A stretch of 64,000 nucleotides of DNA, taken from assembly GCF_030929495.1 (NCBI RefSeq), contig NZ_JAVFWN010000002.1, positions 434,001 through 498,000 of the forward strand, in the 5' to 3' direction. Shown here in pieces: positions 1 through 9,418 of the stretch. The stretch's first letter is position 1, and each line of letters opens with the position of its first letter. The translations under genes and the position numbers were made by a program. This DNA is from Nocardioides sp. LHD-245. Its GTDB lineage: Bacteria; Actinomycetota; Actinomycetes; Propionibacteriales; Nocardioidaceae. The notes beneath the pieces were generated by a model. The model ran no database searches. It was not told where the DNA came from and saw nothing but the letters and a program-made list of their open reading frames with translations.

Positions 1-526
1 CGAGCCGGCGCCACGAGCCGGACCTGGTGCCCAGGCCGAGGCGGGAGTCGGCAGCGAGGCCGGTCAGGGTCGATGTCACGACCACGGTGGTGACGTCCTT
101 GACCGCCAGGAAGCGGGCTGTCGCGGCCTGTAACCCCATCGCCGCCCCGAGCGTGGTCGTGACGGCGAGGGCGATCGGTTCGCGCTCAGTGCCGACGCTG
201 CCAGCCGCGACGCCGAGCGCGAGCAGCAGCAAGCCGACCGCGGCGAGGAGGCCGGTCGTCCGTCGCGTCCAGCCCGGTGCGGCCCCACGCAGTGCTCGGC
301 CACCGACAGCGGCGCCCACCATGAACCCTGCCAGGGCGAGCAGCGGACCCGCGACGGGCAGCCCGTCCGCGCCCGTCAAGGCCATTCCGAGGATGACCAC
401 GTTGCCGGTCATGTTGCCGGTGAAGACCCGGTCGAGGCCGAGGAATCCGATCGCATCCACGATGCCGGTGGTGAAGGTCAGTGCGATCATCGCCCACAGC
501 TGAGGGCGTTCCGGCACGGTGCTCAC
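1..526 (-). CDS. DUF1275 (YoaK-type) membrane protein, partial
   Basis: The gene runs off the left edge, so only the N-terminal 175 codons are visible. From the GTG at 526, with GGAGG four bases upstream, the frame reads an MSTVPERPQL start and then hydrophobic helices. These contain the pattern TGIVDAIGFLGLDRVFTGNM, followed by TGN and AGFMVGAAVGGRALRG, which is typical of the DUF1275 family of small integral membrane proteins. At least four membrane segments can be seen. The function of the family is not established. Long open frames on the opposite strand have Arg/Pro-rich products and are shadows. The gene is transcribed away from the 0.66-7.4 kb operon's last gene and ends outside the window. 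Confidence 0.8.
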   Translation of the reverse strand, partial: MSTVPERPQLWAMIALTFTTGIVDAIGFLGLDRVFTGNMTGNVVILGMALTGADGLPVAGPLLALAGFMVGAAVGGRALRGAAPGWTRRTTGLLAAVGLLLLALGVAAGSVGTEREPIALAVTTTLGAAMGLQAATARFLAVKDVTTVVVTSTLTGLAADSRLGLGTRSGSWRRL

Positions 527-659
527 GGCGCCTCCGCCGATGTCAGGACGTGTCGAGGCCGGCGACCTGCAGTCGCGGGACCGCCGGAGCGAGGCGACCC
601 TGGTGCCGTCGTGCGGAGCGATGCCGAAGGCCCAGCAGGTCCGCCTGGGGGCAGCTCGA

Positions 660-1604
660 TCATGCGACCTCGAGCACAGCCTTGCCGTGCAGCTTGCGCT
701 GGCGCAGCAGGGCGAACGGTGTCGCGTGATCGTCCCACGGACCGCGCCAGGTGACCTCGGCCTCGAGTCGCCCCTCCGCCACCTCGGTCGCCAGCAGGCT
801 GAGGTCGTCCCCGGGCGGCGGTCCCCCGTGCAGATGGAAGGTGACCAGCCGGCGGTCGTGGAGGCCGCCGTGCGCGTGGAACGCCCCGACCGGGAACACG
901 GTCTCGGTCACCGTGGCGTGGCCGACGGCCACCACCACGCCCCCGGGCCGCAACGCGAGGTAGCTCGCAACGAGCTGGTCACCGGCCACCAGGTCGACGA
1001 CTCCGTCGAGACGACCGTCGATGTCACTCGGGTGACCGACGACCTCGTCCGCGCCGAGCTCGCGCAGCCGCGGCCCGAGCTCGGCCGGGCTCGTGGTCGA
1101 CGCGACGACGTGCGCTCCCCCACGACGCGCGAGCTGCACGGCGTACCGGCCGACACCGCCGCCGGCGCCGGTGATCAGGACGCGCTTCCCGAGCGTTCCG
1201 GTGATCTGCAGCGCCCGGAGCGCTGTCGTCGCAGCGACGGGCAGCGTCGAGAGACCGGCAGGGTCGGTCCCCGCCGGCGCCGTACCGAGCCAGCTGGTAG
1301 GGACGGCCCGGAGCTCCGCCCAGCCGCCGAGCCCGCCGTGCGTGACGACGAGCGCGCCCGCGGGCGGGCCCGATCCGTCTGCGGCCGCGCGCTCGACGAC
1401 CCCCGCGGAGTCCCACCCCGGCACGGTGCCGTCCGGGAGGTCGAAGATGCCGGCGTTCACCTCGCCGAAGTTCAGCCCGACGGCGCTGGTGCGCACCAAG
1501 GCCTCGTTCGGCGCCGGCTGCGGGACCGGGACGTCGGTGGCCAGCCGTACCCCAGCCTCGGTGGCCGCGTCACGGACCAGCGCCCGCATCGTCGACTCAG
1601 GCAT
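660..1604 (-). CDS. Zinc-free MDR oxidoreductase (quinone reductase type)
   Basis: Medium-chain dehydrogenase/reductase of about 310 residues. The Rossmann glycine motif [20 protein letters not shown] lies in the middle, and the zinc-binding Cys/His set of alcohol dehydrogenases is absent. This fits the NADPH:quinone reductase / enoyl reductase branch, a soluble NAD(P)H-dependent enzyme. It is the last gene of a six-gene minus-strand operon. Its ATG overlaps the stop of the preceding SDR by eight bases, which indicates translational coupling. A second ATG five codons in (MRALV, position 1589) is also a plausible start. The substrate is unknown; in this context it probably reduces or oxidises an intermediate made by the neighbouring SDR. 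Confidence 0.85.
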   Translation of the reverse strand: MPESTMRALVRDAATEAGVRLATDVPVPQPAPNEALVRTSAVGLNFGEVNAGIFDLPDGTVPGWDSAGVVERAAADGSGPPAGALVVTHGGLGGWAELRAVPTSWLGTAPAGTDPAGLSTLPVAATTALRALQITGTLGKRVLITGAGGGVGRYAVQLARRGGAHVVASTTSPAELGPRLRELGADEVVGHPSDIDGRLDGVVDLVAGDQLVASYLALRPGGVVVAVGHATVTETVFPVGAFHAHGGLHDRRLVTFHLHGGPPPGDDLSLLATEVAEGRLEAEVTWRGPWDDHATPFALLRQRKLHGKAVLEVA

Positions 1605-2469
1605 CGCGGACCGGCCACGGGTTCAAGCCGGGGAGTGCCAGGTGCCCGGCGTCGACGGGCAGCTGGATCCCGTGCACGAACGCGGCGTCGTCGGAGCAGA
1701 GCCAGATTGCCGCGAGAGCCGCCGCTCGGGGCGGAAGCGCTCCGACGTTGCGCATCGCGGTCCACTGGTGGACGGCGTCGAGGTAGTCCTCACGCGTCCC
1801 GTCCGGCTTGCCGCTGGCGCGGCGCCACCCGGCCGGGTGATCGTTGATCAGCGTGTCCGTCGTCGAGGGCAGCAGCGCGTTCACGCGGACGTTGTGGTTG
1901 CCGAGCTCCAGGGCGGCAACCCGCATCAACCCGATCACTCCGTGTTTCGCCGCGACGTACGGCGCGCTGCAGGGCGCACCCTCGACCCCGACGTTCGAGG
2001 AGGTGAAGACGATGGCGCCGCTCTGTTGCCGGACCATCAACGGTGCGACCGCCTTGGCGGTGCGCCACGCGCCCTCGAGGCAGACGCCGATCTGGTCGGC
2101 CCAAGCCGCCTCGGACGTCTCCCACAGCGGCTTGTCGGACCAGTCGTAGATGCCGGCATTCACCAGGAGCGCGTCGATGCGGCCGAACCGCTCCACCGTC
2201 GCGGCCACCGCCTCGTCCAGCGCGGCCTGGTCGCGGACGTCCGCGACCAGCGCCAGGCATGCGCGCCCCTCGGCCTCGACCATCGCCCGGGTCTCCTCGA
2301 GATCCTCCTTCGAGGCGAGTGGGTAGGGCACGCTCGCGATGTCGGCCGCGATGTCGACCACGACGACGTCCGCGCCGCGGCGCGCGAACTCGATGGCCGC
2401 CTCTCGGCCCTGGCCTCGGGCGCCGCCGGTGACGAAGGCGGTCTTCCCCTCGAACGAGCTGTTCATCAA
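1597..2469 (-). CDS. SDR oxidoreductase, mycofactocin-coupled type
   Basis: Short-chain dehydrogenase of 290 residues. It has the cofactor motif TGGARGQG (residues 15-22), LVNAG (102-106), and a catalytic Ser (157/158), Tyr171 and Lys175 (YVAAK). After the second beta strand there is an extra stretch ([20 protein letters not shown], 39-58). That insertion marks the SDR subgroup found in mycofactocin-producing actinobacteria, whose members hold NAD(H) tightly and pass electrons to mycofactocin. Dependence on mycofactocin is inferred from the family; no mft genes are in view. ATGA overlaps couple it to the hydrolase upstream, and an eight-base overlap couples it to the MDR downstream. It probably oxidises an alcohol intermediate. 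Confidence 0.85.
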   Translation of the reverse strand: MMNSSFEGKTAFVTGGARGQGREAAIEFARRGADVVVVDIAADIASVPYPLASKEDLEETRAMVEAEGRACLALVADVRDQAALDEAVAATVERFGRIDALLVNAGIYDWSDKPLWETSEAAWADQIGVCLEGAWRTAKAVAPLMVRQQSGAIVFTSSNVGVEGAPCSAPYVAAKHGVIGLMRVAALELGNHNVRVNALLPSTTDTLINDHPAGWRRASGKPDGTREDYLDAVHQWTAMRNVGALPPRAAALAAIWLCSDDAAFVHGIQLPVDAGHLALPGLNPWPVRDA

Positions 2470-3578
2470 TCCTCCTGTGTCAGGTGGGGTACGGGATCAG
2501 GCCTGGAGGGCCCTGTCCACGGGGCGTCGAGCTGGTGCGCGAGCCAGTCGGCTGCCGCGGGCAGCCACCGTGCTCGGGCATTGGCGACGTTGTGGTCACC
2601 GCCGGCGACAACACGTCGCTCGGCACCGGGGACGTGCTCGGCCAGCCACCGGCCGGTGAAGTCGCCGTGGACGAGTGGGTCGGCATCGCCGTCGACGACC
2701 AGGAGCGGAACGTCGATCGCACGCGCGGCGTCGGTGACGTCGAGGCAACCGGTGAAGCGACGGGCGCTCTCCTCGTCGCCGGCGCGCACCGTCAGGAGTC
2801 CTTGGATCAGCGGCGGAAGATCGTCGTAAAGGGGGGTCTTCACCAGGCCACTGACGACCACCCCGGCACGCAGCCGCGGCTCCCTGGCGAGGGTCGCGGT
2901 CGCGTACAGCCCACCGAGGCTGCAGGCGAGGATCCCGGCGCGGACGTCCCGGCCCTCGTCCTCGAAGCGCGCACACACCACGTCCAGCGCCTCTCGGACG
3001 ACCGCCGGGTAGTCGGTCGTCGGCGGACGGACGCCGACGAGCTCGCCCTGCCCCGGGCCGTCGAGCACGAGCGTCGCGCAGCCACGAGCGAGCAGCGCCT
3101 CGGCGAGGGACCAGAGCTCCTCCTTCGCGCCGTCGAGGCCGGGCACGAGCACCACCAGGGCGGCGGACTCCGTCGTCGGACGACGGAGCACGCCGCGGAA
3201 GAGGTCCCCTTCGACCCGCTCGGCGCTCGGGTCGAGCAGGGTGAGCGCGACGGCCTGCGCCTGCGCCGCCTCCTGGTAGGTGGTGGTATGCGGGTTGGGC
3301 CACGACCCGGCGAAGTAGTACCACGCCGAGGCGGTCAGGAAGGCCTCGCCGCTCGTCACGGTCCGCCCCTGCTCGCGGGCCGCCTCGGCGATCGTCACGT
3401 AGCTCGCTGCGACGCCTCGGAACGTCTCGCACCACAGGTCGATCGACGTGAGGGCGCCGGTCACGGCGTCGTACTCGTGGACGTCGATCCCGGCCGCGAC
3501 CGCGCGGGAGCGGGTCGCTGCCGCCATCTCGGCGGCCATCTCGGCATCGCTCGTCTCGGGCGTCTGGGTGGAACTCAC
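2466..3578 (-). CDS. Alpha/beta hydrolase, 2,6-DHPON hydrolase-like
   Basis: Protein of about 370 residues with an N-terminal helical cap (WYYFAGSWPNPHTTTYQEAA) followed by an alpha/beta hydrolase core. The nucleophile elbow is ACSLGGLYA (Ser), the acid is in VDGDADPLV and the histidine in GGDHNVAN. A cap-first layout with this spacing is seen in 2,6-dihydroxypseudooxynicotine hydrolase, a C-C bond hydrolase of nicotine breakdown, and in FrsA/DUF1100 relatives. The assignment is at family level only. The chosen GTG start at 3578 has AGAGAGG upstream; an open frame extends further 5' but runs through the permease gene. It lies 32 bases after the permease and overlaps the SDR by four bases, so it probably acts on the imported compound or a derivative. 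Confidence 0.8.
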   Translation of the reverse strand: MSSTQTPETSDAEMAAEMAAATRSRAVAAGIDVHEYDAVTGALTSIDLWCETFRGVAASYVTIAEAAREQGRTVTSGEAFLTASAWYYFAGSWPNPHTTTYQEAAQAQAVALTLLDPSAERVEGDLFRGVLRRPTTESAALVVLVPGLDGAKEELWSLAEALLARGCATLVLDGPGQGELVGVRPPTTDYPAVVREALDVVCARFEDEGRDVRAGILACSLGGLYATATLAREPRLRAGVVVSGLVKTPLYDDLPPLIQGLLTVRAGDEESARRFTGCLDVTDAARAIDVPLLVVDGDADPLVHGDFTGRWLAEHVPGAERRVVAGGDHNVANARARWLPAAADWLAHQLDAPWTGPSRPDPVPHLTQED

Positions 3579-3610
3579 GGGATCTGCCTCTCTACTGGGA
3601 AGAACGTCGG

Positions 3611-4651
3611 TCAGGCCCTGCGGGCCAGGAGTCGTTGTCGCACCCGGTCGAGGTACACCGCCACCAGCAGGATCGCGCCGGTGACCACCATTTGCCAGGA
3701 GTTGTTGAAGCCGCGTAGCGCAAGCGCGTTGGCGAGCACCTGGAGGAACGCCGTCCCGATCAGCGCCGCGTACACCGACCCGCTGCCGCCGGTGATCGAG
3801 ACCCCCGCCAGCAGGGTCGCCGCCACGACGTAGAGCACGATCGTGTTGTTGCCGGCGGTCGGATCGGCGATCGTCTGCCGGCCGATCATCATCACCCCGG
3901 CGAGACCAGCACACGCACCGCTCACGCCGTACACGGCCGGGACCACCCACTCGGACCGGACACCCGAGAGCTGGGCGGCCTCCGGGTTGCCGCCGATCGC
4001 GTACACCGAGCGGCCGAACACCGTGTAGGTCAGCACCACGCCGGCGACCACGACGGCCAGCACGGCGAGCAGGGCTCCGTACGGGAGCACGCCGGCGAGA
4101 GCGTCGTTGCCGAGTGTGCGGGCGAGCGAGTCCCACGACAGGTCGTACTGCCGGTTGCCCGACCACAGCAGGGCGAACCCGCTCAACAGCGAGGCACTGG
4201 CCAGGGTGACGACGAAGAACGAGAGCCCCACCCGCCCGATCAGCACGCCGTTGACCAGGAAGCCGATGGCTGCCCCGAGCAGCACGGTGACCAGCAGGGC
4301 GACCTCCGACGGCACGCCGCTCATGACCAGCTTGGCATAAGCGATCCCGCAGACACTGAGGATTCCGCCCATCGACAGGTCGATGCCACCAGTGAGGATG
4401 ACCATCGTCATCCCGACGCACAGCAGCATCGGGACCGCACCGGTCCGCAGCAGATTGGTGATATTGGATGACGAGGAGAAGTTCGGCTCGGTCAGGAGCT
4501 CGACCAGAACCACGAGCACGAGCAGGGCTGCGACGGCGTAGGCCGGCGCGCTCGTGCCCGTCAGGCGGCTCCGCCAGCCGCCGGGCGTAAGCCGGTCGGC
4601 CACGAACGGCACTGTCGCCGTCCTCACCGTGGGGTCGTCGCTCGAGCTCAT
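3611..4651 (-). CDS. ABC transporter permease, RbsC type
   Basis: About 346 residues with eight or more hydrophobic helices. It shows the family hallmark GGIDLSMGGILSVCG after the second or third helix and a late GNPEAAQLSGVRSEW loop that contacts the ATPase. This is the carbohydrate-uptake 2 (RbsC/XylH/BPL_2) permease family, which works as a homodimer with one double-domain ATPase. The ATG at 4651 follows GGAGG and overlaps the ATPase stop by four bases (ATGA). Related systems also import autoinducer-2, nucleosides, polyols and small aromatics, so the substrate should not be assumed to be a sugar. Confidence 0.9.
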   Translation of the reverse strand: MSSSDDPTVRTATVPFVADRLTPGGWRSRLTGTSAPAYAVAALLVLVVLVELLTEPNFSSSSNITNLLRTGAVPMLLCVGMTMVILTGGIDLSMGGILSVCGIAYAKLVMSGVPSEVALLVTVLLGAAIGFLVNGVLIGRVGLSFFVVTLASASLLSGFALLWSGNRQYDLSWDSLARTLGNDALAGVLPYGALLAVLAVVVAGVVLTYTVFGRSVYAIGGNPEAAQLSGVRSEWVVPAVYGVSGACAGLAGVMMIGRQTIADPTAGNNTIVLYVVAATLLAGVSITGGSGSVYAALIGTAFLQVLANALALRGFNNSWQMVVTGAILLVAVYLDRVRQRLLARRA

Positions 4652-6195
4652 CGTGCTGCCTCCATCTGCTGTTCCGGTCCCGGCGCGGTGAACGCCAGCC
4701 GAGTGATCGACTCCTCCGTTGCGGCGGCGCCCTGCTCCTCGCCGACGACGCGGCCCTTCGCCATCACGACGACGCGATGGGCGAGCCGCAGCACCTCGAG
4801 AAGCTCGGACGAGACCACGACGACGGCGAGACCGCGGTGTGCGAGTGCCTCGACCAGGGCGTAGATCTCCGCCTTCGCGCCGACGTCGACACCGCGGGTC
4901 GGCTCGTCGAGGACCAGGACCCGGAGGTCGTTGAGGAGCCACTTCCCGATTGCGATCTTCTGCTGGTTGCCGCCGCTGAGGGTCCCGGCAGCGACATCGA
5001 GGCTCGCTGCCTTGATGGACAGCTCACGCGCGATCCTCGCCGTGTCCGCGAGCTCGGGGGCGGGCCGCCGTATCCCCCACCTGGCACGGTGGGACCAGGA
5101 GGCCATGGCCAGGTTCTCCCGCACGGACATCGAGAGCACCAGGCCCGCTCGCTTGCGGTCCTCGGGGACGAGCGCGACGCCGGCGCCCATCGCCGCCCTG
5201 GGCGAGCCGAGTGCCACCGGCTGCCCCGCGACCTTCACGGTGCCGGTGTGGGGCCACCGCCCGAAGAGGGTCTCCGCGAGGCTGGTGCGCCCCGCTCCGG
5301 CCTGACCCGCGATCCCCACGATCTCACCCGCGCGGACGCGGAGGTCGACGTCGGCCAGCCGGGAGCTGCTCAGGCCGGAGACCTCGAGTGCCGTCGGTGC
5401 GTCCGTGAGATCCTCGGTGTCCTTGGCCGCCGGGCGCTCGAAGATCGCGACCTGCTGGCGGCCGACCATCATCCGCACCAGCTCGACCTCATCGACCGTG
5501 GCCGTCTCCCGGGTGCCGACATCGCGGCCGTCGCGCAGCACCGTCACTCGGTCAGTGAGGTCGAAGTACTCCCGCAGCCGGTGCGTGATGTAGACGACGC
5601 CCGCGCCGCGCTGGGCGAGGCTCCGGATCATCGCGTACACGTGTCCGGCCTCGTCGCCGGTCAGTGAGCTGGTCGGCTCGTCGAACAAGATCAGCCGAGG
5701 GCGGCGTCGCACGACCCGTGCGATGGCGAGCATCTGCTGCTGGTGCAACGGCAGGTCCCCCACCAGCATGGTCGGACTCAAGGGGAGCTCGAGCTCGGCA
5801 AGCTCATGCTCCGCCTGGCGGTTCGCTCGCCGCCAGTCGACGAGCCCGAGCCGCCGGGGGGGCCGGCCGTCAAGCAGGTTCTCCGCGACCGTGAGCCGCG
5901 GTTGAACCTGCACTTCCTGTGCGATCAGGGCGATGCCGAGGTCGAGGGCCGCCGCAGGTGAGGCGTGGGAGACGGAACGCCCGTCGAACCACACCTCCCC
6001 CGCGTCGGCGGCGTACCGGCCCGCGGCGATCTTGAGCAGCGTGGACTTGCCGGACCCGTTCTCGCCGACCAGGCCGACGACCTCGCCGCGGCGTACGTCG
6101 AGGTGCACACCATCGAGTGCCTGAACCCCCGGGAACCGTTTGCTCACCCCGGCCATCCGCAACAAGACGTCGCCCCCACCGCTCGTGCTGGTCAT
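4648..6195 (-). CDS. ABC transporter ATPase, double-domain RbsA type
   Basis: A 515-residue protein with two fused nucleotide-binding domains. The first has Walker A GENGSGKST and Walker B RLILFDEPTSS. The second has GQAGAGRTS, the degenerate Walker A normal for this family, signature LSGGNQQK and Walker B LRVLVLDEPTRGVD. This layout defines RbsA/MglA/XylG proteins. I prefer the ATG at 6195 over the in-frame GTG at 6201, because GAGGA is only one base from the GTG but well spaced from the ATG. The gene lies 39 bases after the binding protein and overlaps the permease by four. Confidence 0.93.
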   Translation of the reverse strand: MTSTSGGGDVLLRMAGVSKRFPGVQALDGVHLDVRRGEVVGLVGENGSGKSTLLKIAAGRYAADAGEVWFDGRSVSHASPAAALDLGIALIAQEVQVQPRLTVAENLLDGRPPRRLGLVDWRRANRQAEHELAELELPLSPTMLVGDLPLHQQQMLAIARVVRRRPRLILFDEPTSSLTGDEAGHVYAMIRSLAQRGAGVVYITHRLREYFDLTDRVTVLRDGRDVGTRETATVDEVELVRMMVGRQQVAIFERPAAKDTEDLTDAPTALEVSGLSSSRLADVDLRVRAGEIVGIAGQAGAGRTSLAETLFGRWPHTGTVKVAGQPVALGSPRAAMGAGVALVPEDRKRAGLVLSMSVRENLAMASWSHRARWGIRRPAPELADTARIARELSIKAASLDVAAGTLSGGNQQKIAIGKWLLNDLRVLVLDEPTRGVDVGAKAEIYALVEALAHRGLAVVVVSSELLEVLRLAHRVVVMAKGRVVGEEQGAAATEESITRLAFTAPGPEQQMEAAR

Positions 6196-6234
6196 CGCCA
6201 CTCCTCTCGTCCCGTTGCTCTCGACCGTGGTCCG

Positions 6235-7422
6235 TCAGTCCAGGGGGCACGCGACGGCTGCGCGCTGCTCGGCCGTGGCCTCGAGCATGGGCTCGTCGCT
6301 CTCGACCAGCGGCTGGATGCCCGTCGGCTGGAGGTCGCGCCCCAGGGCGATGCCCTCGGTGCGCACCGCGATCGAGGGCATCTCGTCGACGGTCGACTTG
6401 CTCAGGCACTTGGGATAGACGGTGACGTACTTCGGCGCCGGCTCCCCGTTGGCCAGGGCGATGAGGACCTCGACCGCCTTCTGCTGCTGCTCGGGAAGGC
6501 CCCAGGCGAACGTGTAGTCGATGGTGCCCTTCGCCAGGGCGTCGAGCCCGATCGCGTCCGCGTTGTACCCGACGATGGTGAGGCGGTCGCGCATGCCGAG
6601 GTTGTCGGCGGCACGTGACGCGGCCACCGCATTGGTGTCGCTGTAGGCGACCACCCCGACCGCGTCCGGGTGCTGCTGAAGGACCGCTTGGGCGGTGCTC
6701 AGTCCGCCTGCGATGTCGTCGGTCTTGTTCGCGTAGGTCCCGACGACGCTCAGGTCGCCGTCGCTGCACGCGTCCAACTCCTCTTCGAAGCGGGCCTGCA
6801 TGTCGATGAGGTCCTGCTGCGGGTTGCCATAGGCGCCGTAGATCAGGTCGCCCCCGTCGGGGAACTTCTGGCACAACAGCCGAGCGGCATTGACGGACGC
6901 CGTGAGCCGGTCCTGGTGGAAGGTCGTGGCCGCGCCGTCGAAGTTCGTGACCTCGCCCGCGACGACCGGGATCCCGGCAGCCACGGCTCGCTCGCTGGGA
7001 GCGGTCATCACGTCGGCGGACAGTGGGAAGAACGAGACCGCGTCGGCCTTCTGCGCCACGATCTGGTCCATCGCCGTGATCATCGTGTTGAGCGGGTCGT
7101 CGGCCTTCGCCTCGACGATCATCGCCGTCGCGCCACACGCCTCGGCGGCAGCCTTGAATGCGTCGTTGCCGGCCTTCCCACCGGCGTTCGAGCTCCAGAC
7201 CGCGGCGTACCCGATCGTCAGCCCTTCGCCACTCGTGCACTCCTCCGCCGGCCCGGCCCCGAGCTCGTCGAGGATCTCGTTGGCGTCGTCGGCCGACACG
7301 GTCTCGTTCAGCACGTCGTCGGTGCCGCTGCCCTGCGCTCCGTCAGCGCAGCCCGCCGCAGCCAGGACGACGGTTGCTGCAGCAACGGCCAGGCCGCACC
7401 GGCGGATCCTCGATCGCCTCAT
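6235..7422 (-). CDS. Substrate-binding lipoprotein, ribose-type ABC transporter
   Basis: A 395-residue exported binding protein. The N-terminus has Arg residues, a hydrophobic stretch and the lipobox LAAAGC, with lipidated Cys25, so it should be anchored outside the membrane. The body follows the Peripla_BP_4 pattern (IGYAAVWSSNAGG, then DAVSFFPLSADV, then AVGVVAYSDTNA, then LTIVGYNADAI). The ATG at 7422 has GAGGA upstream; a longer frame to 7473 would disrupt the signal peptide. It is the first gene of the transporter operon, and its promoter lies in the divergent region with the gamma-glutamyltransferase gene, where the GATTGCATCC operator is found. Ligand unknown. Confidence 0.9.
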   Translation of the reverse strand: MRRSRIRRCGLAVAAATVVLAAAGCADGAQGSGTDDVLNETVSADDANEILDELGAGPAEECTSGEGLTIGYAAVWSSNAGGKAGNDAFKAAAEACGATAMIVEAKADDPLNTMITAMDQIVAQKADAVSFFPLSADVMTAPSERAVAAGIPVVAGEVTNFDGAATTFHQDRLTASVNAARLLCQKFPDGGDLIYGAYGNPQQDLIDMQARFEEELDACSDGDLSVVGTYANKTDDIAGGLSTAQAVLQQHPDAVGVVAYSDTNAVAASRAADNLGMRDRLTIVGYNADAIGLDALAKGTIDYTFAWGLPEQQQKAVEVLIALANGEPAPKYVTVYPKCLSKSTVDEMPSIAVRTEGIALGRDLQPTGIQPLVESDEPMLEATAEQRAAVACPLD

Positions 7423-7483
7423 GGTTCCTCGTTTCTCGTCTGCGGCCCCGAACCACCGCGGTAGCTGTTGCACTAGACTCTAA

Positions 7484-7503
7484 ACAGATTGCATCCTATC
7501 TGT
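7484..7503. promoter_or_regulatory. Putative GntR operator, site A
   Basis: The divergent intergenic region between the transporter operon and the gamma-glutamyltransferase gene contains ACAGAT-N8-ATCTGT (arms 7484-7489 and 7498-7503). At its centre is GATTGCATCCTATC (7487-7500). Close copies of this 14-mer occur upstream of the GntR gene (9374-9387, one mismatch) and in the cupin/aldolase divergent region (11412-11446). The location and recurrence suggest the binding site of the GntR/FCD protein at 9419. The regulator-site link is inferred. Confidence 0.6.
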
Positions 7504-7550
7504 CACTACTCGGATTTCATTTTCTGAAATTCCCGCAAGAGGAGACGCCC

Positions 7551-9335
7551 ATGAACCCACCCGCCTTCCTGGCTCGGCCCGACCTCGAGGGCTCCTTCGG
7601 GATGTGCGCCTCGACGCACTGGGTGGCCTCCGCCGTCGGCCAGGCCGTCCTCGAGCGCAACGGCAACGCTTTCGATGCCGCGGCCGCCGCTGGCTTCGTC
7701 CTCCACGTGGTGGAGCCGCACCTCAACGGCCCCGGTGGCGACCTCGTTGCACTCGTCGCTCGCCCCGGCCGAGCGCCGGCAGTGCTGTGCGGACAGGGTC
7801 CGGCACCCCGAGGAGCGAGCATCGCGCATCTGCGCAGCGAGGGATTCTCAGCCGTCCCTGGTTCGGGAGCGCTCGCCGCCGCCGTCCCCGGCGCGATGGA
7901 CGCGTGGCTGCTCCTGCTACGCGACCGCGGCACATGGACGCTGGGGGATGTGCTGGAGTTCGCGCTCCACTACGCCGAGCACGGACACCCGCTGCTGGCC
8001 TCGACCGCACGGGTCATCGGTGAGGTGGAGGAGCTCTTCCGCACCTCGTGGCCGGCCTCGGCGTCCCTCTGGCTGCCCGGAGGTCGGGTCCCCCACGCCG
8101 GCGAGGTGGTCCGGAACCCGGCCTGGGCCGCGACACTGCGCCGCCTACGTGACGAGTCGGCGAGGCCGGGCACGACCCGCGCCGAGCAGATCGACGCCGC
8201 CCGAGCCCTGTGGCGCTCGGGGTTCGTCGCCGAGACCGTGGCAGCGTTCGTCGCCACGTCCAAGCATGCCCACTCGGACGGTCGGGAGCACCACGGCGTC
8301 CTGGACGCGGCCGACATGTCGGCGTACGCCGCGCGCTGGGAGCCGAGCGTGAGCCGGGAGTTTCGCGGGCACCGGGTGCACAAGGCCGGCGCGTGGACCC
8401 AGGGGCCGGTACTGCTCCAGGCACTCGCCATCCTCGAGCAGTACGACGACCACGAGCTCGACCTCGACACCGCCGACGGGCTGCACCGTACGCTCGAGGC
8501 GCTCAAGCTGGCGCTGGCCGACCGTGACGCGCACTACGGCGAGGGACTCAGCGCCGAGGGCCTCGCCACCCTGCTCTCGACCGAGTACGCGAAGCAGCGC
8601 CGAGAGCTGGTCGAGGACACCGCGTCCCACGAGTTCCGTCCAGGCTCCGGAGCCGGGCTCACGGCGTACCGTCCGCCTCTGATCGCCGCCGATGCCACCG
8701 AGCTGACTCTCCCGACGACCGGCGAGCCGACGGTGCAGTGGAACGGCGAGAGCCGCGGCGACACCTGCCACCTCGACGTGGTCGACCGCTGGGGCAACGC
8801 CGTCTCGGCGACCCCGTCTGGTGGATGGCTGCAGTCCTCACCGACGATCCCCGACCTGGGCTTCGCCCTCGGGACCCGGCTGCAGATGACGCACCTCGAC
8901 CCGGCCAGCCCGTCGGCACTTCGTCCCGGAGCCCGCCCGCGCACCACCCTCACTCCGACGATTCTGACCGCGCCCGGACGGGTGGTCGCCATGGGCAGCC
9001 CCGGCGGCGACCAACAGGACCAGTGGCAGCTGGTGCTGCTGCTCCGCACGCTCGTCGCAGGCCAGTCCCCCCAGGCAGCGATCGAGGCGCCGATGTTCCA
9101 CACCACCAGCGCGCCTGGGAGCTTCTGGCCACGCACCTGGACGCCGGGAGGCGTGGTGATCGAGGACCGATTCGACCCCCGGCTGGTCGACGAGCTCCGG
9201 TCGCGAGGTCACGTGGTGACGACGTCCGGAGGATGGTCCCTGGGCCGGCTGTCACTGGCCGCCCACGACGACTCCGGCAGGTTGTCCGCGGCCGCCAACC
9301 CGCGTGGTGCGCAGGGCTACGCGGTGGGCCGATGA
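7551..9335 (+). CDS. Gamma-glutamyltransferase-family Ntn hydrolase
   Basis: A 594-residue proenzyme. The self-cleaving catalytic threonine is Thr405 in RGDTCHLDVVDRWGNAVS (family pattern TTHxSVVD), and the GSPGG substrate loop lies near residue 483. Cleavage before Thr405 would give large and small subunits. There is no signal peptide, so it should be cytoplasmic, unlike classical periplasmic Ggt. Members act on gamma-glutamyl amides or, in side branches, on cephalosporin-type amides and oxamates. The ATG at 7551 has GAGGAG upstream. It is divergent from the transporter operon and its stop region leads into the GntR gene. In this cluster it may remove or transfer a glutamyl group from a conjugated intermediate; the substrate is unknown. 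Confidence 0.85.
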   Translation: MNPPAFLARPDLEGSFGMCASTHWVASAVGQAVLERNGNAFDAAAAAGFVLHVVEPHLNGPGGDLVALVARPGRAPAVLCGQGPAPRGASIAHLRSEGFSAVPGSGALAAAVPGAMDAWLLLLRDRGTWTLGDVLEFALHYAEHGHPLLASTARVIGEVEELFRTSWPASASLWLPGGRVPHAGEVVRNPAWAATLRRLRDESARPGTTRAEQIDAARALWRSGFVAETVAAFVATSKHAHSDGREHHGVLDAADMSAYAARWEPSVSREFRGHRVHKAGAWTQGPVLLQALAILEQYDDHELDLDTADGLHRTLEALKLALADRDAHYGEGLSAEGLATLLSTEYAKQRRELVEDTASHEFRPGSGAGLTAYRPPLIAADATELTLPTTGEPTVQWNGESRGDTCHLDVVDRWGNAVSATPSGGWLQSSPTIPDLGFALGTRLQMTHLDPASPSALRPGARPRTTLTPTILTAPGRVVAMGSPGGDQQDQWQLVLLLRTLVAGQSPQAAIEAPMFHTTSAPGSFWPRTWTPGGVVIEDRFDPRLVDELRSRGHVVTTSGGWSLGRLSLAAHDDSGRLSAAANPRGAQGYAVGR

Positions 9336-9373
9336 CCGGCGCACAGCACGGTGGGTCCGTGCAGCACGGAGCC

Positions 9374-9387
9374 GATGGGATGCAATC
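9374..9387. promoter_or_regulatory. Putative GntR operator, site B
   Basis: The minus strand reads GATTGCATCCCATC, one base different from site A at 7487-7500. It lies about 30 bases ahead of the preferred GTG start of the GntR gene (9419), which suggests autoregulation. It also supports the 9419 start over the earlier ATG at 9332, which would place the site inside the coding region. Confidence 0.55.
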
Positions 9388-9418
9388 ATGGGTGAACCGG
9401 ACGATCGAGGAGCCCCTG

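Noticed and set aside
519..2829. Long plus-strand frames antisense to the MDR and SDR genes
   Set aside because: Low-complexity products with no motifs, while the minus strand encodes complete recognised enzymes with coupled starts.
2466..4421. Single 651-residue minus-strand protein spanning the hydrolase and part of the permease
   Set aside because: The upstream part is out of frame with the permease and is Arg-rich noise; the hydrolase has its own GTG with a ribosome-binding site at 3578.
9332..9418. Longer GntR protein starting at the ATG that overlaps the gamma-glutamyltransferase stop
   Set aside because: The extra residues lack similarity, the operator copy B would lie inside the gene, and a well-placed GAGGAG favours the GTG at 9419.
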